Source: Guyparkeria halophila
GTDB taxonomy: Bacteria > Pseudomonadota > Gammaproteobacteria > Halothiobacillales > Halothiobacillaceae
NCBI RefSeq assembly: GCF_034479635.1
Contig: NZ_CP140153.1
Span: forward strand, 1,061,501 to 1,125,500
DNA: 64,000 bases
Direction: 5' to 3'
The notes beneath the pieces are model-generated. The model did not search any database and was not told the DNA's origin. It was given only the letters and a program-made list of their open reading frames with translations. Numbering within the stretch: position 1 is the first letter of the stretch; each line of letters starts with the position of its first letter. Below are positions 43,948-53,810 of this stretch, one piece after another. Position numbers and translations under genes: made by a program.

Positions 43948-44331
43948 CTAGCGGCGCGACGCGATATAGCGGCGCCAGGCGCCCAGTTCGATGATCTCGG
44001 TCGCGCCCTCGGGGGCAATCGGCTCGGCGATGAAGCCCGGCACCTCGCGGCCGTCGGCGAGCGTGAGCTTGCCGATGCCGAGCGGGGTGGGAATACCGGC
44101 GACGAACGAACCGAACAGGCTTGCGGGCACGTTCCAGACCTCCACGTCGATGGCCTTGCCGCCATCGGTGACGCGCACCAGCCCGGGGCGTTCGGGCGGG
44201 CCACCCGCCAGGGCGTAGAAGCGGTACTCGGGAGCGGTGTGGGTGGTTTCGGCCAGCCGGGCGCGACGCTCGGTCAGCTGCCTTTGCGTGTCGAGGCCGG
44301 TATCACAGGCCCGTGTGGCGTCGGCCCCGGG
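43948..44331 (-). pseudogene. remnant of allophanate hydrolase (C-terminal domain only)
   Basis: From a stop at 44332-44334 to the stop at 43948 the minus strand reads TQRQLTERRARLAETTHTAPEYRFYAL..GLVRVTDGGKAIDVEVWNVPASLFGSFVAGIPTPLGIG..DGREVPGFIAEP..ELGAWRRYIAS. This follows the C-terminal domain of allophanate hydrolase (the part after the amidase, starting NHQLTERGAR in many members). The amidase domain with its Ser-Ser-Lys triad is absent and there is no ATG start; only GTG at 44178 is available inside the domain. It is most likely a deletion remnant of a urea/allophanate degradation gene. A stand-alone small protein translated from a rare start is the alternative. Confidence 0.7.
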
Positions 44332-44576
44332 TTAGATCGGCTGGTTCACCCGCCACGGCGAAGGAGCGGTTGTTGGCGTCGAGTCGATCGACACCGGCGA
44401 GCGGAAACCGGACCGTTTTGTTCGTTCGCCGTTATGGTCCGTGGACCGGGACAACGAGTCATGGCGATGTCGGCCGGCTAGCGCCGATCGAGTTGGCCGG
44501 CGTGGCTACGCCGGTTCTCAGATAGCGGCGCGCCAGGGTGGGAATGAGCCTATGTCGGGCGACCCCCGACGGACTG

Positions 44577-46139
44577 TTACAGCATCCACTCGATCGGCAT
44601 CAGCGAGAAGAACCACGTCACCGCGCGCTTGAGCGGACCGGCGCCCGGTTCGTTGGGGTGGGTGGTGACGCCGTCGTCGGTCTGTTCCAGCCAGCGAATC
44701 TCGCCATGCTCCAGTTTTAGCCGGTAGGCACTCGTAGGTACGTGCATCTCGAAGGTATGGCTGATCGCCCGGGCCAGGTCCGGACTGTCGATGACGAACC
44801 CGAGTTCGGTATTGAGTAGTACCGAACGGGGATCGACGTTATAGGACCCGATGAATACCTGCCGGTCGTCCACCACGACGGCCTTGGCGTGCAGGGTGGT
44901 CGCCGGGCTGCCGAAAGGCCCGGCGCCCTCCGGCCGTGGTTCTTCCTCCGCGACCCGCCGCATCTCGAACAGCTCCACCCCGGCCTCGAGCAGCGGGCGC
45001 CGGTAGCGGGCGTAGCCGGTGTGTGCCGGGGCCATGTCGGTCGCGTCGAGCGAGTTGGTCAATACGCGCACTCGGACGCCCTGGCGAGCGAGTGAGATCA
45101 GGTCGTCGGTGAGCGTCGGGGTGGGGACGAAGAACGAGGAGATGATGTCGAGCGACTGTTCCGGTGAACGCAGTTGCTCGCGCAGCGAGAGGGTAAGGAG
45201 CTCGTTGGGATCGTGTTCGCCCAGCCCCTTGGTCGGCGGGTCGATCACCAGCCGTGTGGGTGCCCATTCCAGTCCCAGCTGCCCGTTGAGCAACTGGTCG
45301 ACGACGTAGTTCTCGCGCACCGCCACCATCAGATCCTCGGCCTGCGGGTCGAGTGCGATGGCATCGGCCTTGAAGTCGAGCGTTTCCCGGGTTTCGGCGG
45401 CCGCCTCGTCTTCTGGGGTGGGCAGGATGCGGTCGGCCGGATAGGCCGAGCGGCTTTGCCAGTACCGATCGAAGCCGCGCGAGACCTCGTCGACCACGGG
45501 CCCCACGGCGAGGATGTCGAGATCCGAGAACAAGAAGCCGTCGGTCGAACCGAAATAGCTGTCGCCGATATTGCGCCCGCCGCTGATCAGCGCCTGGTTG
45601 TCGGCGATGAGGACCTTGTTGTGCATGCGACGGTTGGCCCGATTGAAGTCGGTGAGAAAGCCGATCCAGCGGGCATCGCGTGTCATGAACGGATTGAACA
45701 GCCGTACAGCGATGTTGGGGTGGTCGTGCAGGGCGGCCAGTTCGGCATCCAGTTGCCGGGTGCCCTGGTCGTCGAGCAGCAACCGCACGCGCACCCCTCG
45801 GTCGGCGGCATCCAGTAGTTCGCGCAGCAGCAGGGTGCCGGAGCGATCGGCGTACCAGATGTAGTACTGCAGATCGAGGCTGCGCTGGGCGGTACGCGCC
45901 AGGTGGGTCAGCGCCGCGAAGGTCATCACCGGATCCGACAGCAGGTACACCCCGGTCTTTCCCGGGTGGGCGGCCTTCTGCGGAGCAAGCGCGTCGCCCA
46001 GCGGCGTGGCACGCGCCTCAGCCGGCGGGAGGGTGACACTGACGTGGCGACCCTCCAGCGGGGGCAGGGCGCAGCCGGTCAGCACCAGGGCGAGCAGGGC
46101 AACGCGCCCCATCTGTCGTATCGGCATTCCCTTGATCAA
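44577..46139 (-). CDS. phospholipase D-family lipoprotein, cardiolipin synthase-like
   Basis: 520 residues (516 if ATG 46127 is used). A lipobox LVLTGC follows a short hydrophobic run, so it should be a lipid-anchored periplasmic protein. Two HxKx4D motifs are intact: HNKVLIADNQALISGGRNIGDSYFG (about residue 172) and HAKAVVVDDRQVFIGSYNVDPRS (about residue 410). The spacing and the N-terminal QYYIWYADRSGTLLLREL block resemble ClsC/YmdC-type phosphatidyltransferases. The substrate may be phosphatidylglycerol or phosphatidylethanolamine; a partner gene is not seen nearby. Confidence 0.88.
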   Translation of the reverse strand: MIKGMPIRQMGRVALLALVLTGCALPPLEGRHVSVTLPPAEARATPLGDALAPQKAAHPGKTGVYLLSDPVMTFAALTHLARTAQRSLDLQYYIWYADRSGTLLLRELLDAADRGVRVRLLLDDQGTRQLDAELAALHDHPNIAVRLFNPFMTRDARWIGFLTDFNRANRRMHNKVLIADNQALISGGRNIGDSYFGSTDGFLFSDLDILAVGPVVDEVSRGFDRYWQSRSAYPADRILPTPEDEAAAETRETLDFKADAIALDPQAEDLMVAVRENYVVDQLLNGQLGLEWAPTRLVIDPPTKGLGEHDPNELLTLSLREQLRSPEQSLDIISSFFVPTPTLTDDLISLARQGVRVRVLTNSLDATDMAPAHTGYARYRRPLLEAGVELFEMRRVAEEEPRPEGAGPFGSPATTLHAKAVVVDDRQVFIGSYNVDPRSVLLNTELGFVIDSPDLARAISHTFEMHVPTSAYRLKLEHGEIRWLEQTDDGVTTHPNEPGAGPLKRAVTWFFSLMPIEWML

Positions 46140-46386
46140 TCGCGAATCCTCCTCGGTTGTTCGCGGATCTAGCCTTTCGATGATTCCACGAATGTCGGTC
46201 TGCCGTCATGGACTTGCCGTGCAGCGCATGTGGTTGGAGGCAAGGACGCGGGCGGGGTTCCGGCTGAGCGGGAAACGGGGTGCATTCGACGGGCCTGGGT
46301 GGCACAATCGCGCCCCTTTAGACAGTTCGTTTGCTGGCTTATCAATAGCCGACCTTGTTCGGTTGGGGAAAATCCTCGCAAAACCC

Positions 46387-46413
46387 TAAAGTTTTCCCCC
46401 GTAAACTCGATAA
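46387..46413 (+). promoter_or_regulatory. sigma-28 (FliA) promoter of the Aer-like receptor gene
   Basis: TAAAGTTT, then 11 bases (TCCCCCGTAAA), then CTCGATAA: a perfect -35 element, exact spacing and six of eight -10 positions (GCCGATAA). It lies about 100 bases before a chemoreceptor gene, as expected for late flagellar-regulon transcription. Confidence 0.88.
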
Positions 46414-46512
46414 CCCACAATATCTGAATGAACGGATGTATGGCCCCGGCCCGCCACTGCATCCGATGGTCGTCACGCCCCACGTTGTTCCCCTTAGAGT
46501 AGTCACTGATTC

Positions 46513-48069
46513 ATGCGCAATAACCTGCCCGTCTCCGATACCGAATACACCTTTCCTGCCGGGGAGCGCTTGGTGTCGACCACCGATCTCCAAGGTCGGA
46601 TCACGTATTGCAACGAGGCGTTCGTCAATATCAGCGGCTATTCACGTGACGAGCTGATCGGCCAGCCGCACAACATCGTGCGGCACCCGGACATGCCGCC
46701 GTTGGCCTTCGAGGTGATGTGGACGCATCTCAAGGCCGGTCAGCCTTGGATGGGGCTGGTCAAGAACCGATCGAAGAACGGCGGTTACTACTGGGTGGAT
46801 GCGTATGTGACGCCGATTACCGAACACGGCGAGGTGATCGGCTACGAGTCGGTGCGTTCCTGCCCGTCGCGCGAGGACGTCAAGCGAGCCGAGCGCCTGT
46901 ATCGACGCATCAACCAGCGGGGTTATCGGGCACGAAGATTCCGTCTGCATGGCCAGGATGTGATCGGCGTGGTGGGCCTGGCCGTCTCGGCCGGCCTGTG
47001 GGCCGTTGGACACGGCCTGCCGGCCTTGTGGGCATTGGCCGCCACCGGCCTGGTGTTCGCTGTGATGGGGCGGCTGCGTGAGCGGCAACTGATTTCCGCT
47101 CTGACCGAACAGCTGCCCAATGCCTTCAGCCATCCGCTGGCGGTGGATTCCTACACCGGCGAGGCGGGTTTGCTGGGTCGCCTGAAGGTCTCGATCAAGA
47201 GCGAGCAGGCGCGGATGATCACGGTACTGACCCGGATCGAGGATGCCTCGGACCAGGTCAGTCGTCAGTCTTCGGTGAGCCTGGAGCTGTCCACCCAGGC
47301 CAAGGACGAAATCGCGCGTCAACAGGCGGAGACCGAGCAGGTCGCGGCGGCCATGCACGAGATGTCGACCACCATCAATGACGTCTCCGAACACGTCCAG
47401 CGCACGGCGGACGAGGCCAGTCGTTCCCAGGAACTGGTCGAGGAGGGGCGGCACCTGTCCACCCGCACCCGTGAGTCGATTGTCGACCTGCAGGGGACGG
47501 TCAATGCCATCGGGGATTCCGTCGAGGGGGTATCGAACCAGACCGGGGCGATCGCCAGCGCCGCCGGCATCATCGATCAGATCGCCCAGCAGACCAACCT
47601 GCTCGCGTTGAATGCCGCCATCGAGGCGGCACGGGCCGGCGAACACGGCCGCGGCTTTTCCGTGGTGGCCGAGGAGGTGCGCGATCTGGCGCGGCGGACC
47701 CAGGAGTCGACCCGTGACATCCACGAGATTATCGGGTCATTGACGCAGCAGGCCGAGGAATCGGTGGCCGTGGCCCGGCGTGGTCGGGACGCGGCTACCG
47801 CCGGGGTCGAGCGCGTGCGTGAGTCGGAGGAAATGCTCAATGGCGTGGCCGAGGCGGTGGCGCAGATCCGGGACATGGCCACCTCGATGGCCGCCGCCGT
47901 CGAGGAGCAGGCGACCGTGTCCGGCGAGATCGATCGGCAGGTGCACAATATCTCCGACCTGGCCAACTCCAGCCTCGGCCAGTCGGCCTCCGCCGAGGAG
48001 AAGATCCACGATCTCGAGCGCATTGCCGCCGAGCTTCACGAGCTGGTCACCCGCTTCAAGCGAGACTGA
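46513..48069 (+). CDS. Aer-like PAS chemoreceptor
   Basis: 518 residues. An N-terminal Aer-type PAS domain (~10-125; [47 protein letters not shown] and the [13 protein letters not shown] strand) suggests FAD-based redox or oxygen sensing. A paired hydrophobic segment (~155-195) is the membrane anchor; a HAMP-like linker follows; the signalling domain carries the hairpin tip [54 protein letters not shown]. It should mediate energy taxis with CheA/CheW. A near-perfect sigma-28 promoter precedes it. Confidence 0.92.
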   Translation: MRNNLPVSDTEYTFPAGERLVSTTDLQGRITYCNEAFVNISGYSRDELIGQPHNIVRHPDMPPLAFEVMWTHLKAGQPWMGLVKNRSKNGGYYWVDAYVTPITEHGEVIGYESVRSCPSREDVKRAERLYRRINQRGYRARRFRLHGQDVIGVVGLAVSAGLWAVGHGLPALWALAATGLVFAVMGRLRERQLISALTEQLPNAFSHPLAVDSYTGEAGLLGRLKVSIKSEQARMITVLTRIEDASDQVSRQSSVSLELSTQAKDEIARQQAETEQVAAAMHEMSTTINDVSEHVQRTADEASRSQELVEEGRHLSTRTRESIVDLQGTVNAIGDSVEGVSNQTGAIASAAGIIDQIAQQTNLLALNAAIEAARAGEHGRGFSVVAEEVRDLARRTQESTRDIHEIIGSLTQQAEESVAVARRGRDAATAGVERVRESEEMLNGVAEAVAQIRDMATSMAAAVEEQATVSGEIDRQVHNISDLANSSLGQSASAEEKIHDLERIAAELHELVTRFKRD

Positions 48070-48257
48070 CGCCCACCGTCCCGCCGCCGGTGCACGTCTC
48101 GCGCTCGTGCTACGCCCCGGCTGATCCGTCGCGGTCATTGCCCGGCTTCTTCCGAGCCAACCGGCGATCTGTGAACTAACGTCTCCTGCATAAATCCCAT
48201 CAACAGACACGGATTTCTGGTTGAAATTCGCCGGTTCACCCGATCAGGAGGTGGTTT

Positions 48258-48788
48258 ATGACTCAGGCAACGATCATCAGCGAACGCTTTCCGCATCTAG
48301 TCGATGCCGTGTTCCACGACGAGCGCCGTGCCCGCGACGCGGCGAGCGCACTGGCGGCTAAGGTCGGTCTGTCGACCGAGCAGATCGACGTGGTCGAGCC
48401 GAACGATCCCCAGCGAGCGGAAAAACTGGAGCCGGAGTCGTCCGAGATCTCCCGGACCATTCTTCGTTCCCATGCGGTGCTCGGCGTCATCGGTGCCGTC
48501 GTCGGTCTGATCCTAGCCGGCATCCTGGTCGGCGCGGGGTTTGACTTTGCGCAGACCCGGCCGGCCTGGGTGTACGGCATTTTGGCCGTAATCGGCGGCC
48601 TGATCGGCATGCTCGGCGCTGGTGTGGTGTCCGTCCGACTGGATCATGAGCGAGTGATTGCGGATACCCGGGATGCCTCGACGCATGGCGAGTGGACGGT
48701 GGTGGTCCACGCGCGAGACGAGGACGAGAAGCATCGCGCCGACGAACTCCTGCGGGAGCATTCCCAACGAGTCAACGAGTCGCTTTGA
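48258..48788 (+). CDS. two-helix membrane protein of unknown function
   Basis: 176 residues with a soluble N-terminal part of about 75 residues, two membrane helices (AVLGVIGAVVGLILAGILVGAGF and WVYGILAVIGGLIGMLGAGVV) rich in Gly, and a charged C-terminal tail with WTVVVHARDEDEKHRADELL. The soluble halves look like a split ferredoxin-like or sugar-transferase-associated fold, but I do not recognise the family. AGGAGG with a seven-base spacer precedes the start. It lies 24 bases before the MgtC-like gene, probably in one operon. Confidence 0.78.
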   Translation: MTQATIISERFPHLVDAVFHDERRARDAASALAAKVGLSTEQIDVVEPNDPQRAEKLEPESSEISRTILRSHAVLGVIGAVVGLILAGILVGAGFDFAQTRPAWVYGILAVIGGLIGMLGAGVVSVRLDHERVIADTRDASTHGEWTVVVHARDEDEKHRADELLREHSQRVNESL

Positions 48789-48812
48789 CCCGTCACCAAG
48801 GAGAGGTGACGA

Positions 48813-49301
48813 ATGATATTCGACATCGACTGGCAGTCGGTCTACTGGAACCTGACCTACCTGGCCGCGGCGTATGTGCTGGCCCTCCCGGTGGGTTTGG
48901 AGCGAGAGCGGCACTCACGTTCGGCCGGGCTGCGCACCTTCCCGTTGGTGGCGGTGGCCAGCTGCGCCTACATGCTGTTGGGCATCAATGTGCTGGATTC
49001 CAGCGATGCCGAGGCGCGCGTGTTCGAAGGGATCATCACCGGCATGGGCTTTATCGGTGGCGGGGCGATCCTCAAGAGCCAGAGTCATGCGCACGGGACC
49101 GCCACCGCGGCCAGTCTCTGGACCACCGGTGCGATCGGGGTGGCCGTGGCCTGGAATCACTTCGAGATCGCCTTGTTGCTCTCGATCCTCACCTTCGCCA
49201 GCCTGCGTCTGCTCTCACCGGCGAAGCAGGTGCTCAATGGTCACGGTGACGACAGCCGGGAGAGCTCAGACGAGGGCAGAGGGAAGAACGACCAGGCGTA
49301 A
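48813..49301 (+). CDS. MgtC/SapB-family membrane protein
   Basis: 162 residues with the MgtC signatures YVLALPVGLERERHSRSAGLRTFPLVAVASCAYML and FEGIITGMGFIGGGAILK followed by HGTATAASLWTTGAIGVAVAW. About four membrane helices are expected, and the C-terminal soluble ACT-like domain of long MgtC proteins is missing. Family roles include Mg2+ starvation and control of membrane ATPase; here the function is unknown. GGAGAGG lies before ATG 48813. Confidence 0.9.
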   Translation: MIFDIDWQSVYWNLTYLAAAYVLALPVGLERERHSRSAGLRTFPLVAVASCAYMLLGINVLDSSDAEARVFEGIITGMGFIGGGAILKSQSHAHGTATAASLWTTGAIGVAVAWNHFEIALLLSILTFASLRLLSPAKQVLNGHGDDSRESSDEGRGKNDQA

Positions 49302-49355
49302 TTCGGAAGCCGCCCCGGGAGCCGAGCCGACGGTGACCCGCGTTGAGCCCAAATC

Positions 49356-49388
49356 AAAAACGCCACCGACAAGTCGGTGGCGTTTTCT
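49356..49388. terminator. bidirectional intrinsic terminator
   Basis: CGCCACCGAC-AA-GTCGGTGGCG is a perfect stem flanked by AAAAA and TTTT. It separates the MgtC-like gene (plus) from the convergent glycine-zipper gene (minus) and can act for both. Confidence 0.9.
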
Positions 49389-49438
49389 GTTTGTGGGCCA
49401 GGTGCGCGAATACGGGGGGCGAGGTGGATGCGCCTGGT

Positions 49439-49786
49439 TCAGCAACGGCCCTGCTTGGCCAGACCCGGCGGACAGAAGCGGCCATGTGAGTGGCCGTGGC
49501 CCTCGCGGTAGCGGTGGCGCTCGTGGTGGCCGTCATCGCGATAATACCGATCATCACGGCTGTTGCGCGTGCTGACGCCCGTGCCGACGGCCGCGCCGAT
49601 GCCCGAACCGACGATCGCGCCTTCGCGGCCCCCGACTTCAGCCCCGACGACACCGCCCAGGGCGCCGCCGATCGCCCCGCCAATGGCGGCGTCGCGGTGA
49701 AGATCGCCGCCGAACGCGGCCGTGGCCGGCAGGATCAGGGCAGCGAGCAGAGTGGGAAAGCCCAAGGTTTGGATGCGGTGGGTCAT
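49439..49786 (-). CDS. secreted glycine-zipper protein
   Basis: 115 residues. A signal peptide ends near AAFGG; a glycine zipper follows (AAIGGAIGGALGGVVGAEVGGREGAIVGSGIGAAVGTGV), and the C-terminus is rich in His, Arg, Asp and Tyr with a terminal CPPGLAKQGRC. The His-rich tail and Cys pair could bind metal. Proteins of this kind are common envelope proteins of unknown function. ATG 49786 with AGGAG upstream is chosen over a longer frame. Confidence 0.82.
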   Translation of the reverse strand: MTHRIQTLGFPTLLAALILPATAAFGGDLHRDAAIGGAIGGALGGVVGAEVGGREGAIVGSGIGAAVGTGVSTRNSRDDRYYRDDGHHERHRYREGHGHSHGRFCPPGLAKQGRC

Positions 49787-49918
49787 GGTGAGGCTCCTGT
49801 GAGTGCTGCCACGGGCCGTTGGCTCAATCCGCAATTGGCCCGGTCCGTGACGTTCAACCGATGACCGCTTTGATAGGCCGGCTCGTCGCAAGTTCCCAAG
49901 GCATGCCTGTCTCAGCCG

Positions 49919-51280
49919 TTAGTCGGCCCCCTCGTCGACTCCCGTTTTCTCGGCCGTTGGGCCGACGATCACCACCATTCGTTTCTGCGGCTCGACATGC
50001 CGGTCGAAGGCCTGCCGGATCTCCTCGGCCGTCACGGCCTCGATCCGGTCGGTGTAGTCGTCGAAGTAATCCAGCGGCAGGTCGAGGAAGGCCAGTGCGC
50101 CGATCTGTTCGATGATCTTGCCGTTGCTGTTCAGGCGCATGGGAAAGCCGCCGACGATATTGGCCTGACTGTCGGCCAGTTCCTCGCTGGTCGGACCCTC
50201 GTCGATGAAACGTGACAATTCCTCATTCATCAGCGTCAGGGCGGTGTCGACCTGGTCATTGCGGGTCTGGATTCCCATGACCAATCGCCCGCCGGCACGC
50301 AGCGGCATCAGGTAGCTGTACGTGCTGTAGGCCAGGCCGCGTTTCTCGCGCAGTTCGGACATCAGCCGTGAGGCAAAGCCGCTGCCGCCCAGCATGTGGT
50401 TGCCCACGTAGAGCGGCAGGTAGTCCTCGTGCTTGCGCGCGATGCCATCGAGCGCGACCAGCACCGTCGACTGCTCCGAGGGAAAGTCGATGCGCACGGT
50501 GTCGGATTTCTGCAGTGGCGGGACCTCGGGCAGGATCGGGGCGGACTCGCCCGTTGGCAGGCCGCCGGTGAGCGTGTCGGCCAGGCGGCGCGCCTGCTCG
50601 ATGTCCAGGTCGCCCACGATCACCACCGTGGCGTTGGCGGCCACGAACCACTGCTGGTGGAAGGCGCGAACATCCGACGGGTCAATCGACTCCACCGACT
50701 CGCGCGTGCCGTCGGTGGGGTGCGCGTAGGGGTGATCACCGAAGGCGGCCTTGCGCAAGGCATCGCTGGCGACCGCCTGCGGGGATTGCTGGCGGGACTG
50801 GATGCCGCGCAACTGGCGCGCGCGTTCGCGCTGGATGTCCCCGTCCTCGAAGGCCGGCTGGGCGATGACCTCGGCCATCAGCTCGACGGCCGGCCAGAGC
50901 CAGTCCGTTTCGGTCAGGCTGCGCAGGCGCACGGCGGTTGACTCGAGGTTGGCGCTGGCGGAGAACTCGGCCCCGACGCGGGCAAAACCATCGGCGATCG
51001 CCTTGGCATCCCGCTTGGTGGTGCCTTCCTCGAGCAATGAGGCGGTCAGGCTGGCCGTGCCGCCACGGCCCTCGGGGTCGCGCGCACTGCCGGCATCGAA
51101 GATCACCCGGGCGTCGACCATCGGCAGGCTGTCGGTGGGGTAGAACAGCACCTCGGCGCCGTTGTCGGTCTGCCAGGTCTGCAGTGCCAGCAGTGGCTCG
51201 GCACGCGCGGTGGCGGACAGCAGCAGGACCCCGAGGGCGAGGATTGCCGGCCAAATACGGTTGCGCGCATCAGTGGACAC
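49919..51280 (-). CDS. M16-family peptidase homologue without the zinc motif
   Basis: 453 residues, signal peptide ending TARA, two M16 half-domains. The position of the HxxEH zinc site reads RGGTASLTASLLEEGT, so the zinc ligands are missing, while the second half keeps the R/Y region (GSGFASRLMSELREKRGLAYSTYSYLMPL). Such proteins pair with an active M16 subunit, as in mitochondrial-processing-peptidase-like heterodimers. GTG 51280 with GGAGG nine bases upstream overlaps the active-subunit stop by 11 bases, supporting a coupled pair. Confidence 0.88.
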   Translation of the reverse strand: MSTDARNRIWPAILALGVLLLSATARAEPLLALQTWQTDNGAEVLFYPTDSLPMVDARVIFDAGSARDPEGRGGTASLTASLLEEGTTKRDAKAIADGFARVGAEFSASANLESTAVRLRSLTETDWLWPAVELMAEVIAQPAFEDGDIQRERARQLRGIQSRQQSPQAVASDALRKAAFGDHPYAHPTDGTRESVESIDPSDVRAFHQQWFVAANATVVIVGDLDIEQARRLADTLTGGLPTGESAPILPEVPPLQKSDTVRIDFPSEQSTVLVALDGIARKHEDYLPLYVGNHMLGGSGFASRLMSELREKRGLAYSTYSYLMPLRAGGRLVMGIQTRNDQVDTALTLMNEELSRFIDEGPTSEELADSQANIVGGFPMRLNSNGKIIEQIGALAFLDLPLDYFDDYTDRIEAVTAEEIRQAFDRHVEPQKRMVVIVGPTAEKTGVDEGAD

Positions 51281-52667
51281 GGTCGATACCTCCGGTCGGG
51301 CTGGGCAGGGTGGTCGATTCGTCGCTTGCCGGTTCGAGGGTGGCGATGGTGAGCCCGTCGTCCCGGAAGTATTCCCGGGCGACCGCCTGCACATCGTCGA
51401 CGGTGACCGCGCGCACGCCCGCCACGAATCGGTCGGCAAGACGATAGTCGAGACCGACCGTCTCGTAGATCCCCAGTTTCATGCCCTGGTAGAACAACGA
51501 ATCACGCTGATAGACATCCGAGGCGACGACCTGGGCCTTGATGCGCTCGAGTTCGTCTTTCTCGACCGGTTCGTTCTTCAGTCGCTCGATCTGTTCGCGC
51601 AACAGTCGTTCGACCTCGTCGAGTGATTGGCCGTCGCGCGGGGTGGCATCGACGGTGAACAGGGTCGTTTCACGGGCATTCAGGTTGTAGCCCGCCGAAG
51701 CCGCCGAAAGCTTGCCGGCTCGCACCAGGTCGTTGTTCAGGCGTGCCCCCGAATCGCCAGCGAGAATGCCCGAGGTGACCGCGAGTGCATAGGCCGTGCG
51801 CGCCTCCGCGGCGGTGACCAGTGAGGGGACCTTGTAGCCCATCGTCAGGTGCGGCAGATTGGCGGGGATGCCGAGGTTGGCCCGCTTGAGGCCGTGTTGC
51901 GTCATCTCTTCGCGGGGCTTGGCCGGGGACAGGGCGCGTTGCGCGACCTTGCCGTAGTGGCGCTCGGCCAGCTCGACCACGGCCGGCGGCTCGACGTCGC
52001 CGACCACGATCAGGGTGGCGTTGTTGGGGGCGTAATGCTCCCGGTACCAGCGTTGCAGGTCCTCGACGGTGTAGGCGTCGATATCAGTCTTCCAGCCGAT
52101 GATCGGATGGTGATAGCCGCTGCTGGTAAAGGCCGTGGCATAGAGCAACTGGTTCAGGCGGGCATTGGGATTGTCTCGCACGCGCGAGCGCCATTCCTCC
52201 TTGACCACTTCCTTTTCGCGCGCGAACTCCTCGGGGTCGATCTCGAGGTTGGCCATGCGGTCGGCCTCCCAGCGCATCACCGTCTCCAGCTCATTGGCGG
52301 CAAGCGTCTGGTAATAGCCGGTGAAATCGCGGCCGGTGAAGGCGTTTTCCTCGCCACCCAGCCGGGCGATGATGTCCGAGAACTCGCCGGGGCCGAGGTT
52401 TTCCGTGCCCTTGAACATCATGTGCTCGAACATGTGGGCGATCCCGGTGATCCCGCCCGGTTCGTCGACCGAGCCGACTTTGTACCAGATCTGATGCGTG
52501 ACCACTGGCGCGCGCTCGTCCGGCAGGACCAGGACCTTGAGGCCGTTGTCGAGGGTGGTTTCGTGGACCTCGGCCGCCGTGGCCGGCGTGACGAGACCGG
52601 CCAGCAGGAAGGCCAGCACGAGGGGCTTGAACAGGCGATGGCTTGGCATGGGGATTCCGGATTTCAT
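51270..52667 (-). CDS. M16-family zinc peptidase
   Basis: 465 residues with a signal peptide ending PATAA. The inverted zinc motif HMFEH lies at residues 78-82 in GITGIAHMFEHMMFKGT, with the distal Glu in the EFAREKEVVKEEWRSR helix. It should be a periplasmic zinc peptidase working with the motif-less partner encoded next. Start 52667 is uncertain; ATG 52649 also gives a good signal peptide. A much longer upstream frame is rejected because it crosses a terminator. Confidence 0.9.
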   Translation of the reverse strand: MKSGIPMPSHRLFKPLVLAFLLAGLVTPATAAEVHETTLDNGLKVLVLPDERAPVVTHQIWYKVGSVDEPGGITGIAHMFEHMMFKGTENLGPGEFSDIIARLGGEENAFTGRDFTGYYQTLAANELETVMRWEADRMANLEIDPEEFAREKEVVKEEWRSRVRDNPNARLNQLLYATAFTSSGYHHPIIGWKTDIDAYTVEDLQRWYREHYAPNNATLIVVGDVEPPAVVELAERHYGKVAQRALSPAKPREEMTQHGLKRANLGIPANLPHLTMGYKVPSLVTAAEARTAYALAVTSGILAGDSGARLNNDLVRAGKLSAASAGYNLNARETTLFTVDATPRDGQSLDEVERLLREQIERLKNEPVEKDELERIKAQVVASDVYQRDSLFYQGMKLGIYETVGLDYRLADRFVAGVRAVTVDDVQAVAREYFRDDGLTIATLEPASDESTTLPSPTGGIDRVH

Positions 52668-52811
52668 CTGTCGATATTCACCCATTTGTGTCGTTGGTGT
52701 CGTCGGGAGGGCGGGGCATCGCGGCGATGAGTCGAGGTTATGACAACCGTTGGTCACCACGGTTTCCGTGACCGGTGACGAGGCGACAGGATAGCCGGTT
52801 ATTTCCATTCT

Positions 52812-52853
52812 TGCGGCCGTTCTAGCGGCCATTCTTTCGGCCGTTCTCCCGGC
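52812..52853. repeat. degenerate tandem repeat, 12-bp unit
   Basis: The unit NNCGGCCRTTCT occurs three times plus a partial copy (TGCGGCCGTTCT, AGCGGCCATTCT, TTCGGCCGTTCT, CCCGGCC). It lies upstream of the M16 genes, next to the terminator of the second ABC-transporter operon. Function unknown. Confidence 0.65.
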
Positions 52854-52865
52854 CGATGACGACAC

Positions 52866-52903
52866 GAAAAAAATCCGGCCCCGGTCTTGGCTCCGGGGCC
52901 GGA
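52866..52903 (-). terminator. intrinsic terminator of the second ABC-transporter operon
   Basis: On the minus strand ATCCGGCCCCGG and CCGGGGCCGGAT pair across a short loop, then TTTTTTT follows. It closes the three-gene transporter operon. Confidence 0.9.
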
Positions 52904-52932
52904 TGGGTGACTGACTCGGCGATCGCCCAGGG

Positions 52933-53808
52933 TCAGGCGTTGACCACCCGCTTCGGGCCGGTGCGCGGGGCCTCCTCCATCGCCGGCGGCGTGCCATCGG
53001 ATGACTTGTCGGCGTAAGGGGTGCTCGGCCCGTTGACCAGGAAGTCCATCAGGTGATTGCGGAACGGGTAGTAGTGGTCGTCGTGGTGCATCTCCTGGCG
53101 GGAACGCGGCTTGGTCAGGGGGTTGTAGGCGCATTCGGCGACCTCGGCGAACGGGCCGTTGGTCATCAACAGGATCTTGTCGGCCAGCAAGATCGCCTCG
53201 TCCACGTCGTGGGTGATCATGAATACCGTCTGGTTGGTGGCCTGACAGATCGCCAGCAACTCGTCCTGGATCACCCCGCGGGTCAGCGCGTCGAGCGCAC
53301 CGAACGGCTCGTCCATCAGCAGCATCTTCGGCTCGATGGCGAAGGCCCGGGCGATACCGACTCGCTGGCGCATGCCGCCGGAAAGCTGGTGCGGCTTCTT
53401 GTCGATCGCCGGGGTCAGGCCGACCATGTCGACGTACTTCTCCACCTGCGCGTTCACTTCATCCTTCGAGTGATGCTTGAAGCGTGACTTGACCGCGAAG
53501 GCGACGTTCTCGCGTACCGTCAGCCAGGGCATCAGGGCATGGCCCTGGAAGACCACGCCGCGGTCGAGACCCGGGCCGGTGACTTCCTTGTTCTCCATGA
53601 ACACGTAGCCGTCGGATGCGGCGTCCAGTCCGGCGAGGATGTTGAGGATGGTCGACTTGCCGCAGCCGGAGTGGCCGATCAGGCAGACGAATTCGCCCTT
53701 TTCGATTTCAAAGTCCAGGTTCTGGAACACGGTGACCGGTTCCTGGCCCAGCGGTCCAGGGAAGGTCTTTTCCAGACCGTCGACCTGGATGAATGCGGGG
53801 GTAGTCAT
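52933..53808 (-). CDS. NrtD-like ABC transporter ATP-binding protein, probably cyanate-related
   Basis: 291 residues: Walker [10 protein letters not shown], signature [14 protein letters not shown], Walker [15 protein letters not shown] and the switch His in [26 protein letters not shown]. It is a paralogue of NrtD at 38318 with a longer C-terminal tail. The permease and binding-protein genes lie directly upstream on the same transcript. The cyanase gene and shared sigma-54 control point to cyanate or a related anion; cyanobacterial CynABD cyanate importers are NrtABD-like. Confidence 0.9.
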   Translation of the reverse strand: MTTPAFIQVDGLEKTFPGPLGQEPVTVFQNLDFEIEKGEFVCLIGHSGCGKSTILNILAGLDAASDGYVFMENKEVTGPGLDRGVVFQGHALMPWLTVRENVAFAVKSRFKHHSKDEVNAQVEKYVDMVGLTPAIDKKPHQLSGGMRQRVGIARAFAIEPKMLLMDEPFGALDALTRGVIQDELLAICQATNQTVFMITHDVDEAILLADKILLMTNGPFAEVAECAYNPLTKPRSRQEMHHDDHYYPFRNHLMDFLVNGPSTPYADKSSDGTPPAMEEAPRTGPKRVVNA

Positions 53809-53810
53809 GT

